From: Hyphomicrobiales bacterium
GTDB lineage: Bacteria; Pseudomonadota; Alphaproteobacteria; Rhizobiales; Phreatobacteraceae
NCBI GenBank assembly: GCA_017304475.1
Contig: JAFKKV010000024.1
Location: forward strand, 1-64,000
Direction: 5' to 3'
Length of the DNA: 64,000 bases
Position numbers and translations under genes: made by a program. Shown one piece after another: positions 26,661-34,847 of the stretch; the stretch's first letter is position 1; every line of letters starts with the position of its first letter. Under the pieces are notes generated by a model. It saw only the letters and a program-made list of their open reading frames with translations. It did no database searches and was not told the DNA's origin.

Positions 26661-27854
26661 TCACATTCCGAGCGCCGCGCCCTTTTCGGCCAGTGCGGCG
26701 AGCCGGCGCTTGCCGTCCTCGACCGCGTCGCGGATCTCCTGGCTGTTCTGGGTCGACAGCTTGCGCATCTCCAGGATGATCTCGCCGGACTTTTCCTGGA
26801 ACGACACGACCGACTCGACCAGCTTCTGCACCGCGTCGGCGCGGATGGTCGGGCCATAGCCGGCACGCAGCGCCTCTTCCTGCACCTTGTCGCCGATCTC
26901 CGACAGCGTCTCGAGCGATTTCGACACGCCTTCCTTCATCTCGTTCAGGGTCCGGGTCGATTCGTGCAGGCCCTGCAGGCCGGTGAACGAGGCCTTCAGC
27001 GCGGTCAGCACCGCGTCATTGGTCGAGAAGAACGAGATCGCCTGGGAATAGACCCGCTCCTTGGCGGAGGTCGTCTGCATCAGGCGCGCCATGATGACCT
27101 CGGAGGTGTTGTAGCCGATGGTCAGGTTGTCGGAGAGGTCCTTGGCGATCTGGTAGCGCTTTTCCTCGTCCTGCATCTCGCGCAGCTTGGTGTCGCGGAT
27201 GAGTTCGAGATTGGCCCGTTCGGCGGGGATCGTGCCGGCATAGGCGGCCACCCCGTCGGAAGCCGCCTTCAGCTCCTCCTGCTTGGCCTTGAGCTTGCCG
27301 TCGGCCTTTTCCAGCACTTCGAGCGCCTGAACCTCGGACTGCTTGAGCGCGCCGCGGAAGTCGCGATAGGCGTCCAGGATGGTCACTTCGCGCTGGATCT
27401 GGTCCTTGGTGGCGCGCGCCACGTCCAGATAGATCGTGCGGATGCCGTCGAAGCGGGTGGCGATGTCGCCGCGCCGGACCTTGGTCCAGATATTCTCCAG
27501 CCGCTCGAACGTGGAGATCTTGCCGTCGGCCAATTGCTCGACCATGCGCTTGGCATCGTCGCGGATCGAATTGAAGCTGGAGGTGATCTGCTCGTAGCGC
27601 TCGCCCACCTCCATGCCGGAAACCTGGTTGCGCACCACCTCGTTGAACACGCCGACCTGGTTCAACGTGCGGGCGATGACGGTGACCCGCTCCTGGTCGA
27701 GGTCGGAAATCTTCTGCAGCAGCGCGATGATCGGCTGTTCCTCGATCTTCGACGGCATCAGCCCGAGGTCGCGCAGCACGCCGGTGGCGCGGTCGAGATA
27801 TTGCATCGGGGAGGGAATGACGGTTTTGGTGGTGGTGGGCGCAGGGGTGCTCAT
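26661..27854 (-). CDS. Coiled-coil protein, distantly TelA-like
   Basis: 397-residue, almost entirely helical soluble protein without signal or membrane segment. Its middle (DIATRFDGIRTIYLDVARA, TILDAYRDFRGALK, about 140-185) and later MARLMQTTSAKERVYSQAISFF (about 268-290) recall TelA/toxic-anion-resistance proteins and relatives annotated as cell surface proteins; this is a pattern impression, not an alignment. It is the first gene of the operon with the DUF6384-like and Gly/Trp-tail proteins. The start ATG at 27854 gives MSTPAPTTTK; the frame upstream is not convincing. Confidence 0.6.
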   Translation of the reverse strand: MSTPAPTTTKTVIPSPMQYLDRATGVLRDLGLMPSKIEEQPIIALLQKISDLDQERVTVIARTLNQVGVFNEVVRNQVSGMEVGERYEQITSSFNSIRDDAKRMVEQLADGKISTFERLENIWTKVRRGDIATRFDGIRTIYLDVARATKDQIQREVTILDAYRDFRGALKQSEVQALEVLEKADGKLKAKQEELKAASDGVAAYAGTIPAERANLELIRDTKLREMQDEEKRYQIAKDLSDNLTIGYNTSEVIMARLMQTTSAKERVYSQAISFFSTNDAVLTALKASFTGLQGLHESTRTLNEMKEGVSKSLETLSEIGDKVQEEALRAGYGPTIRADAVQKLVESVVSFQEKSGEIILEMRKLSTQNSQEIRDAVEDGKRRLAALAEKGAALGM

Positions 27855-27971
27855 ATCAACGCTCGTTCGCCTGAACCGGCCCGCCGCCGGCTGGCTCAAT
27901 GTGATGGCGGCAGGTTGCAAAGGCAAGACGGCGGCCGGCGGCGTGTGTTTCGTACGCCCGCCCGCGCGGCC

Positions 27972-28691
27972 TCAGCGCAGCGCGGTGCGCAGGATGGTGC
28001 CGGCGACCTGCTCGGCCATGCAGGCATGACCGGCCGGCGACAGGTGCAGTCCGTCCCAGGAGATCAGACCGTCGAAGGCCGGACGGTTGGTTGTGGCCAG
28101 CCGCTGCATGGCGGCGAAACGCCGCGCCACCGGCACGCCGCGCCGCGCGCCCTCCTCGGCGATGATCCGCGCCTTGACCGCGGTCGCCTGGCTGCCCTCG
28201 GCCCAGCGCGAGAATTGCGGGTCGACCAGCACGGCATCGGCGCCGGCGGCGCGAATGGCGGCGAGGCCGCTCGCGATGGTGGCGCGAAAGCTCTCCGACG
28301 AGACGCCGAAGGTGGCGTCATTGGTGCCGAGCTGCCAGATCACCAGGTTCGGCCGGTGGGCGGCGATTTCGGCCTGCAGCCGGCTGGCGGCGCCCGAGGC
28401 CGTCTCCGCGAGGACGCCGGAGACGACGACTTCGATGGTCGATTGCGGCGCGCGCGATTTGATCAGCGGTCCCAGTTGATTGGCGAAGCCGGCCCCGCCG
28501 CCGCCGACACCGGCGGTGGTGGAGGAGCCGATGGCGAGGATCTTCAGCGGCTGGTGCGCGCGCAGCCGGGCGCCGGTCTGCGGCAGCGATCCGCCGGGTG
28601 TCGCGGCCGCGACCGAAGGGGCGGGGCAGGCGGCCGAAGCCGGAGCCGCGACAAGGGCCGCGAGCGCGGCGAGGGCGAGTTTTCGGATCAT
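27972..28691 (-). CDS. Secreted SGNH/GDSL hydrolase
   Basis: 239-residue exported esterase-type protein. A signal peptide (MIRKLALAALAALVAAPASA) is followed by block I with the nucleophile Ser in LAIGSSTTAGVG, a Gly block (VVVSGVLAETASG), block III QLGTNDA with Asn and block V WDGLHLSPAGH with the catalytic Asp and His. The fold covers lysophospholipases, acetyl-esterases of sugars and similar enzymes; substrate unknown. It is a single gene on the minus strand, separate from the coiled-coil operon by 117 bases. Confidence 0.85.
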   Translation of the reverse strand: MIRKLALAALAALVAAPASAACPAPSVAAATPGGSLPQTGARLRAHQPLKILAIGSSTTAGVGGGGAGFANQLGPLIKSRAPQSTIEVVVSGVLAETASGAASRLQAEIAAHRPNLVIWQLGTNDATFGVSSESFRATIASGLAAIRAAGADAVLVDPQFSRWAEGSQATAVKARIIAEEGARRGVPVARRFAAMQRLATTNRPAFDGLISWDGLHLSPAGHACMAEQVAGTILRTALR

Positions 28692-28805
28692 CGGCGAGAC
28701 TCTGGCGGGCGCTGCGATCCTTGGTAGCGGAACCGCCGGGACCGGCGCAATCGGCATTCTACGTGGCGCACGACTTGGCGCGACGGCTTGGCCCGACCGC
28801 TGGCC

Positions 28806-29867
28806 TCAGACCCGGTCCGCCGGGCCCAGCACGATGCGGGCGACCAGCGGCAGCAGCATGGCGATGCCGACGAAACGGACGATGTGATGGGCGCCGACAA
28901 AGGCCGGATCCATGTCGAGCACGAAGGCGAGGATCGCCATGGCCTCGATGCCGCCGGGCGCATAGGCCAGGATGACCTTGCCGACCGGCAGGCCGGCAAG
29001 GCGCGCGACGATGGCGGCCACCACCACCGTGACGGCGGTGCCGACCAGGAAGGCGCCGATCGAGGGCCTGAGCATCTGGCGCAGCTCGACGAGCGAGGTG
29101 CCGGCGAAGCGCGCGGCGATCAGCACGCCCATGACGATGAAGGCGGCGAGCACCAGGGGCTGCGGCACCAGGCTGGTCACCAGTCCGGTGGCGTGCAGGA
29201 CGGCGCTGGCCAGCATGGCCCCGACGGTGGCCCCACCCGGCACGCGCAGCCGCTCCATGCCGAGGCCGCAGGAGATCGCCAGGGTCGCCATCAGCGGATA
29301 GTCGAACCAGGCGGCGCTGGTCGCCGCCGGCACAGGTCTCGGCAGGCTGGCGCCGAGGCCGGCGAGGGCCAGGAAGCTCGGCAGCGCCGCGACCAGCAGC
29401 ACCAAGCGAAAGCTCTGAACCACCACCACGGCGCGGGCATCGGCCTTGGAGCCGATGGTCAGCGCCATGACATAGTTCATCGCGCCGGGGATCGAGCCGT
29501 AAAAGGCGGTCGACCGGTCGAAACCCTCGACGCGGGTCAGATAGAAGGTGATGCCGCCGATGATCGCCGGCACCAGCACCAGCAATCCGCCCATGGAGAT
29601 CGGCCAGGACAGCGCCAGCCGGAGTGTCTCCGGCGTCACCGCCGATCCCATCACCGTGCCGAGCAGCAGGAAGATGGCCGGGCTGACCGGGCCCGGCACG
29701 CGCACGTTGAGGCCGGCAAAGGCGGCGATCGAGACGGCCACCAGCGATCCCGACATCCAGGCCGCCGGCAATCCCGCACGATCGAACACGAAGCCGCCCG
29801 CCGCGCCGATCAGGCAGGGCAGCAGGAAGGTCTTGATCAGGCCGATGAGGTCGCCGCGCGTCGCCAT
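28806..29867 (-). CDS. AbrB-family membrane protein
   Basis: 353-residue polytopic protein, about ten hydrophobic helices, with the internal repeat typical of AbrB-type (ammonia monooxygenase-like) transporters: AGLPAAWMSGSL in the N-terminal half and RVPGGATVGAMLASAV in the C-terminal half, plus GSIPGAMNYV and YAPGGIEAMA at corresponding positions. These P-G-x motifs mark the two repeats. Function in bacteria is not settled; despite the old name there is no link to ammonia oxidation here. Confidence 0.85.
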   Translation of the reverse strand: MATRGDLIGLIKTFLLPCLIGAAGGFVFDRAGLPAAWMSGSLVAVSIAAFAGLNVRVPGPVSPAIFLLLGTVMGSAVTPETLRLALSWPISMGGLLVLVPAIIGGITFYLTRVEGFDRSTAFYGSIPGAMNYVMALTIGSKADARAVVVVQSFRLVLLVAALPSFLALAGLGASLPRPVPAATSAAWFDYPLMATLAISCGLGMERLRVPGGATVGAMLASAVLHATGLVTSLVPQPLVLAAFIVMGVLIAARFAGTSLVELRQMLRPSIGAFLVGTAVTVVVAAIVARLAGLPVGKVILAYAPGGIEAMAILAFVLDMDPAFVGAHHIVRFVGIAMLLPLVARIVLGPADRV

Positions 29868-29939
29868 GGAATGACCCGCTGTCGCATGGCCGGGGACGCG
29901 AAGCAAAGCCTCCGGCGCATGGCTGCCGGTGCCCTTCCG

Positions 29940-31577
29940 TCAGCCCTTCAGCCTGACCTCTAGCGCCTCGATGCGATCGGCCTCGCCCGGCGGCTTGTCC
30001 CAGCGGATGCGGGAGACGCGCGGGAAGCGCATGGCGATGCCTGACTTGTGGCGGGTCGAGCGCTGCAGGCCTTCGAAGGCGATCTCCAGCACGAGGCCCT
30101 CCCGGGCCGTATGGGTCACCTCGCGCACCGGGCCGAAGCGGTTGATCGTGTGGTTGCGGACGAAGCGGTCGAGCTCTTTCAACTCCTCGTCGGTGAAGCC
30201 GAAATAGGCCTTGCCGACCGGCACCAGCTCGTCGCCGGCCGCCCCCTCGCGCCAGACGCCGAAGGTGAAGTCGGAATAGAAGCTCGAGCGCTTGCCGTGG
30301 CCGCGCTGGGCGTACATCAGCACGCAATCGACCACCATCGGGTCGCGTTTCCACTTGTACCAGAGGCCTTTCGGCCGGCCCGGCAGATAGGGCGCGTCAT
30401 GGCGCTTCAGCATCAGGCCTTCGATCGCTTCGGCATCGCCGCCGACCGAGGCCGGATCGATCCTGGCCGCCGCAAGTCCGTCCCAGCTGTCGAAGGCGAC
30501 GAAAGGCGACAGGTCAAGCTTGGCATGGGGGTGGCGCGCGACGAAGGCTTCGAGCCGCGCCCGCCTTTCGGCGAAGGGCAAGGGCCTGAGGTCCGCCGGC
30601 CCGTCGAACAACAGGTCATAGACCCGGATATGGGCCGGGAATTCGGCGAGCATCGCGGCCGAGACCTGTTTGCGGTTCAGCCGCTGCTGCAGCACGTTGA
30701 AGCTCTGCACCCGGCCGTCGCGCAGGATCAGGAGCTCGCCGTCGAGCGCGCCATCGAAATCCATCGCCTCGACCAGGTCGGGAAAGCCACCGGAAATGTC
30801 TTCGCCCGTGCGCGAATAGAGCCGGGCGACGCGCCGGCCGTCGGTGCGGGTGCCGGCCGCCGCCTGCACCCGGATGCCGTCCCATTTCCATTCGGCGGCG
30901 AAATCGGCCGGCGCGAGCTTGTCGAAATCGGCGTCCTCGAAGGCATGGGCGAGCATGGGCGGGCGGAACGGCGCGGGGTCGCGCGCCTCCGGCTTGTCGG
31001 CCCGGCCCTCGACCCAGGCGAACAGCTCCTCATAGGGTGGCGTCAGGCCGGGCCAGACCAGCTCGATCTCATCGGCATCCGTGCCGCCGAGATCGGCGAC
31101 CGCGGTCTTGGCGAGCCGGGCCGAGACGCCGATGCGCATGGCGCCGGTGATCAGCTTCAAGAGCGCCCAGCGGCCGGTCTCGTCGAGCTGGTCGAGCCAG
31201 CCGGAGAGGAGCTTCGGCAGCGCCAGCTTGCCCGTCGTCGCGAGACCCTGGACGACTTCGGAGAGGGTCGGTCCGGGCGGATTGTTGTGACCGGGCGTCT
31301 CCGCCGGCCGCGGCCAGATCAGCGCGACCGTTTCCGAGAGATCCCCGACATAGTCGTAGGAGAGGTCGAACAGGACCGGGTCGACCCGCTCGGTGATCAA
31401 GGCTCGGATCAGCCCGGCCTTGGCATGCTGGAAGGAGAGCGCGCCGGTCATGGCGGCGAGCGCGAAGCCGCGCTCGGGATCCGGGGTCGCGCGCAGATAG
31501 TCGCTGATCAGCCGGAGCTTGGCATTGCGCCGGGGTTCATAGGCGAGCCGGTCGAGCAGGGCGGCGAAGCGGTTCAT
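29940..31577 (-). CDS. ATP-dependent DNA ligase (cisplatin damage response type)
   Basis: 545-residue nick-joining ligase. An N-terminal DNA-binding domain (about 1-205) precedes the nucleotidyltransferase core with motif I EWKWDGIR (adenylated Lys near residue 232), motif III LDGELLI near 280, motif IV EGLMLKR near 390 and motif V WYKWKRDP near 410; an OB domain ends the protein. It overlaps the upstream exonuclease gene by four bases (ATGA). This two-gene pair is known in alphaproteobacteria as a repair module, often with a DEXH helicase and a phosphoesterase, which are not beside it here. Confidence 0.92.
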   Translation of the reverse strand: MNRFAALLDRLAYEPRRNAKLRLISDYLRATPDPERGFALAAMTGALSFQHAKAGLIRALITERVDPVLFDLSYDYVGDLSETVALIWPRPAETPGHNNPPGPTLSEVVQGLATTGKLALPKLLSGWLDQLDETGRWALLKLITGAMRIGVSARLAKTAVADLGGTDADEIELVWPGLTPPYEELFAWVEGRADKPEARDPAPFRPPMLAHAFEDADFDKLAPADFAAEWKWDGIRVQAAAGTRTDGRRVARLYSRTGEDISGGFPDLVEAMDFDGALDGELLILRDGRVQSFNVLQQRLNRKQVSAAMLAEFPAHIRVYDLLFDGPADLRPLPFAERRARLEAFVARHPHAKLDLSPFVAFDSWDGLAAARIDPASVGGDAEAIEGLMLKRHDAPYLPGRPKGLWYKWKRDPMVVDCVLMYAQRGHGKRSSFYSDFTFGVWREGAAGDELVPVGKAYFGFTDEELKELDRFVRNHTINRFGPVREVTHTAREGLVLEIAFEGLQRSTRHKSGIAMRFPRVSRIRWDKPPGEADRIEALEVRLKG

Positions 31578-32644
31578 CCGGCGGGCTCCGTCGGCGGTTC
31601 GCTTCCCGGTTCTCCTGCCGGCTCCGCGGCCGGCGGTTCGGCCTCGCCCTCGTCGCCATAGCCGACCAGCCGCAGCGGCGTGGCCTTCAGGCCCTGCAGC
31701 CCGCACCAATGCACCAGCGCGTCCTCCTGGCCATGGGTGACCCAGACCTCGCCGGCGCCGGTATCGACAATGGTCCGGCCGAGCTCGTCCCAGTCGGCAT
31801 GGTCGGAAATGACCAGCGGCAGTTCGACGCCGCCTTGCTTGGCGCGCGCCCGCACCCGCATCCAGCCGGAGGCGAAGGCGGTCACGGGATCGGGAAAGCG
31901 GCGGGCCCACAGGTCCTTCATCGATCCCGGCGGGCAGATCACGATGGCGCCGCCGAGCTCTTGCTTGTCGGCGTCCTTGGCGAGCCGGATCTCGCCGAAA
32001 TCGAAACCCTCGCTCTCGTAGAAGCGGGTGAGTTTCTCCATGGCGCCGTGAATATAGATCGGCCTGTCATGGCCGGCCTGGCGGATCAGCGCCATGACGC
32101 GCTGCGCCTTGCCCAGCGAATAGGCGCCGACCATGTGCGCGCGCTCGGGAAACAGCGCGGCCGAGGCGATCAGCTTCGCCACCTCGTCACCCGCATCGGG
32201 ATGGCGGAACACCGGCAGGCCGAAGGTCGCCTCGGTGATGAAGACGTCGCAGGGCACCACCTCGAAGGCTTCGGCGGTGGGATCGTGAGCGCGCTTGTAG
32301 TCGCCGGACACGACGATCCTGAGGCCTCCATGGTCCACCGCGATCTGGGCGGAGCCGTGAATATGGCCGGCGGGATGGAAGCTGAAGGTGACACCGTTGA
32401 TGACCACCGGTTCGCGCCAGGCCGCGGCCTGCGTGGTGCCGGCGAAATCCTCGCCGTAGCGGATCGCCATCACCTTGAGGGTCGCCGGCGTGGCCAGCAC
32501 GGCGTCGTGGCCGGCGCGGGCATGGTCGGAATGGCCATGGGTGATCAGCGCCCGCGCGACAGGCCTCAGCGGATCGATATGCACGCCGGCCGGCGGGCAA
32601 TAGAGGCCCTGCGGTGTCGGCTGGAGCAGGTCTTCGGGACGCAT
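31574..32644 (-). CDS. Ligase-associated DNA exonuclease (metallo-beta-lactamase fold)
   Basis: 356-residue nuclease of the beta-CASP/MBL type. The metal motif is THGHSDHARAGH (about residues 38-49, H-x-H-x-D-H), followed by HPAGHIHGSA (about 92-101), VVSGDYKRAHD with the Asp ligand, VGAYSLGKAQRV and SDHADWDEL near 283, with a final WVTHGQ. Family members acts with the neighbouring ligase in end processing. A Pro/Glu-rich tail of about 25 residues ends the protein. The start ATG at 32644 is preferred over an upstream TTG. Confidence 0.9.
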   Translation of the reverse strand: MRPEDLLQPTPQGLYCPPAGVHIDPLRPVARALITHGHSDHARAGHDAVLATPATLKVMAIRYGEDFAGTTQAAAWREPVVINGVTFSFHPAGHIHGSAQIAVDHGGLRIVVSGDYKRAHDPTAEAFEVVPCDVFITEATFGLPVFRHPDAGDEVAKLIASAALFPERAHMVGAYSLGKAQRVMALIRQAGHDRPIYIHGAMEKLTRFYESEGFDFGEIRLAKDADKQELGGAIVICPPGSMKDLWARRFPDPVTAFASGWMRVRARAKQGGVELPLVISDHADWDELGRTIVDTGAGEVWVTHGQEDALVHWCGLQGLKATPLRLVGYGDEGEAEPPAAEPAGEPGSEPPTEPAG

Positions 32645-32704
32645 GCCGCGCAATTAGTGCCTCCCTGCCGCGACGAAAAGAGCCGGATCTTCTCGGCTCC
32701 GTGT

Positions 32705-32734
32705 TTTGCTTTGCGAGCCCGGCTCGCCTAAATA
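32705..32734 (+). promoter_or_regulatory. Candidate promoter for the 56-codon gene and sco
   Basis: TTTGCT at 32705-32710 and TAAATA at 32729-32734 are 18 bases apart, a plausible sigma70-type pair. Transcription would begin near 32741, which is the ATG of the following small gene, and no ribosome site is visible there. Confidence 0.35.
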
Positions 32735-32740
32735 GAACGC

Positions 32741-32911
32741 ATGAGCCTCGAAACCGCCGATAGCTCCACCGATCGGACGCCGCCCCTGGCACGCTGGGCG
32801 CTCGGCGGCGGCATCACCGCGCTCATGCTGACCGCCGGCCTGTTGTGGTGGACGCAGGGGCCGAAAGTGTTTCTCGACACGCTCGCCGCCGGCCTCGCCT
32901 GGTGTTTCTGA
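32741..32911 (+). CDS. 56-residue single-helix membrane protein upstream of sco
   Basis: Starts MSLETADSSTDRTPPLARW, then a hydrophobic helix (about residues 20-36, ALGGGITALMLTAGLLWW) and a short amphipathic end finishing LAWCF. It ends seven bases before the SCO gene. A small membrane peptide cotranscribed with a copper chaperone for cytochrome oxidase could belong to oxidase assembly; that is context only. There is no ribosome site, so a leaderless transcript is possible. Confidence 0.5.
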   Translation: MSLETADSSTDRTPPLARWALGGGITALMLTAGLLWWTQGPKVFLDTLAAGLAWCF

Positions 32912-32918
32912 GATCGAC

Positions 32919-33542
32919 ATGACCCAAACCCCCTCGCCGGGTGCGCCGCGCCCGCGCTCCGCCGCCCTGATCCTGTCATTCGCTTTGCTCATCGCAGGCC
33001 TGAGCGCGCTCGCCGTGGTGGTCTGGGTGACCATGCCGCGCGGCGGTGGGGTGGCGACCAGCCCCTCGGCCATCGGCGGCGCCTTTTCGCTGATCGACCA
33101 GACCGGCAAGCCGGTGACCGAGAAGGATCTCGCCGGCAAGCCGAGCCTGGTCTTCTTTGGCTTCACCCACTGCCCCGACATCTGCCCGACCAAGCTGTTC
33201 GAGATGACCCAGATGCTCGACCGGCTCGGCCCGGATGCCCAGCGCGTCAATGTCGCCTTCGTCACCGTCGACCCGGCGCGCGACACCAAGGAATTGCTCG
33301 CCACCTATCTCGGCAGCTTCCATCCGCGCATTCTTGGCCTGACCGGCACCGAGGAACAGGTCGCCCAGGCCATGCGCGCCTATCGCGCCTTCGCCCGCAA
33401 GGTGCCGCAGGACGGCGGCAACTACACCATGGACCACACGGTCTTCGTCTATCTGATGGATCGCAACGGCCATTTCGTCTCGACCTTCGATGTTCAGCGC
33501 GATCCGGCGGTCGCGGCGAGCGACCTGCGCAAATATATGTAG
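32919..33542 (+). CDS. SCO1/SenC family copper-binding protein
   Basis: 207-residue membrane-anchored thioredoxin-fold protein. An N-terminal hydrophobic helix (about 15-38) anchors it to the inner membrane. The copper site is complete: CPDIC in FGFTHCPDICPT (about residues 86-90, C-x3-C) and the distal His in YTMDHTVFVYLMD near 173. SCO proteins deliver copper to the CuA site of cytochrome c oxidase or keep its Cys reduced. No oxidase genes are in the window. Confidence 0.93.
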   Translation: MTQTPSPGAPRPRSAALILSFALLIAGLSALAVVVWVTMPRGGGVATSPSAIGGAFSLIDQTGKPVTEKDLAGKPSLVFFGFTHCPDICPTKLFEMTQMLDRLGPDAQRVNVAFVTVDPARDTKELLATYLGSFHPRILGLTGTEEQVAQAMRAYRAFARKVPQDGGNYTMDHTVFVYLMDRNGHFVSTFDVQRDPAVAASDLRKYM

Positions 33543-33608
33543 CAAGGTTCCGTCGACGCCATCAGGCGTGGGCGGCGCCAAAGACCCCCTGGCAAGGTTC
33601 CGTCAACG
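33542..33608. repeat. 17-bp direct repeat after sco
   Basis: GCAAGGTTCCGTCGACG at 33542-33558 and GCAAGGTTCCGTCAACG at 33592-33608 are identical except one base, spaced exactly 50 bases. They occupy the gap between sco and rmuC. No function evident. Confidence 0.6.
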
Positions 33609-33658
33609 ACGTTCTCTCTTCGTTCGCACGAATTGGCCGAATCGTCTAGGCTGACGGC

Positions 33659-34843
33659 ATGTCCGATATCGTTCTCGTCCTCTCAGGCCGCCCGATCACC
33701 GCGGGCGAAGTCGTGCTCGTTCTCCTCGGCCTGTCGGTCGTGCTGCTGATGGTGCTGTTTGCTGCCATGCGCCGGCAGGCGGCGGCGCGCGCCATGGAAG
33801 CGGAACGCGCCGTCATCCATGCCCAGGAGCTCGAGGAGCGCATGGGCGAGATGAACCGGGCCCAGGCCCAGATGGCGGGCCGCATGCAGGCCATGGTCGA
33901 GAGCCTGCACGCCCGCCAGTTCGATCTGTCCAAATCGCTCGGCGAACGGCTCGACGGCATGAGCACCCGGCTCGGCCTGTCGCTGGAAGGCCAGACCCGC
34001 ACAACGGTGGAAAATCTCGGCAAGCTGAACGAGCGGCTGGCGGTGATCGATTCGGCGCAGAAGAACCTGACCGATCTCGCCGGCCAGGTCGTCTCGCTGA
34101 AGGATGTGCTCGCCAACAAGCAGGCGCGCGGCGCCTTCGGCCAGGGCCGGATGGAGGCGATCCTGCAGGACGGCCTGCCGCGCAACGGCTACGCGCTGCA
34201 GCCGACCTTGTCGTCGGGCAAGCGCCCGGACGCCACGATCCGGCTCGCCGGCGACCCGCGCGGCCTGGTCGTCGACGCCAAGTTCCCGCTCGAATCGATC
34301 ACGCTCTGGCGCGAGGCCAAGGCGGAGGAATTGCGCCGCATGGCGGCCCAGCGCCTGCGCCAGGATCTCGCGGTGCATGTGAAGGACATTGCCGAGAAAT
34401 ACCTGATCCCGGGCGAGACCCAGGAGGTGGCGCTGATGTTCGTGCCGTCGGAAGGCATCTATGCCGACCTGCACGAGCATTTCGACGACGTCATGCAGAA
34501 GGCGTTCCGGGCCCGCGTGATGGTGGTCTCGCCCTCGCTTCTGATGCTGGCGATCCAGGTGGTGCAGGGCCTGTTGAAGGACGAGCGCATGCGCGACGAG
34601 GCGCGCGTCATCCAGAAGGAGGTCAGCCTGCTGCTCGACGACGTCTCGCGGCTGTCGGACCGGGTGTTGAACCTGCAGCGCCATTTCGGCCAGGCCAACG
34701 AGGATCTCGGCCAGATCCTGACCTCGGCCGACAAGATCGCCAAGCGCGGCGGCCGCATCGAGGCGCTCGAATTCGACGAGCCGCCGGCCGCTGGCGACAT
34801 GCTCGCCAAGCTGCCGCTCAAGGGCTCGCTGGCGGCCGAATAG
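33659..34843 (+). CDS. rmuC: DNA recombination protein RmuC
   Basis: 394 residues: an N-terminal membrane helix (about 17-38), a long coiled coil (about 40-145), then the RmuC nuclease-like core with GAFGQGRMEAIL (about 161-172), PDATIRL and VVDAKFPLE (about 196-211, Asp and Lys of a PD-(D/E)xK-type site), and EVALMFVPSEGIYAD near 259. RmuC limits inversions and recombination at short repeats. It is convergent with the PLP enzyme gene, four bases apart. Confidence 0.92.
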   Translation: MSDIVLVLSGRPITAGEVVLVLLGLSVVLLMVLFAAMRRQAAARAMEAERAVIHAQELEERMGEMNRAQAQMAGRMQAMVESLHARQFDLSKSLGERLDGMSTRLGLSLEGQTRTTVENLGKLNERLAVIDSAQKNLTDLAGQVVSLKDVLANKQARGAFGQGRMEAILQDGLPRNGYALQPTLSSGKRPDATIRLAGDPRGLVVDAKFPLESITLWREAKAEELRRMAAQRLRQDLAVHVKDIAEKYLIPGETQEVALMFVPSEGIYADLHEHFDDVMQKAFRARVMVVSPSLLMLAIQVVQGLLKDERMRDEARVIQKEVSLLLDDVSRLSDRVLNLQRHFGQANEDLGQILTSADKIAKRGGRIEALEFDEPPAAGDMLAKLPLKGSLAAE

Positions 34844-34847
34844 CCGC

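Noticed and set aside
26592..28727. 711-codon plus-strand frame opposite the coiled-coil operon
   Set aside because: Shadow frame; composition dominated by Gly, Arg and Asp/His runs, no recognisable protein, and three coherent genes lie on the other strand.
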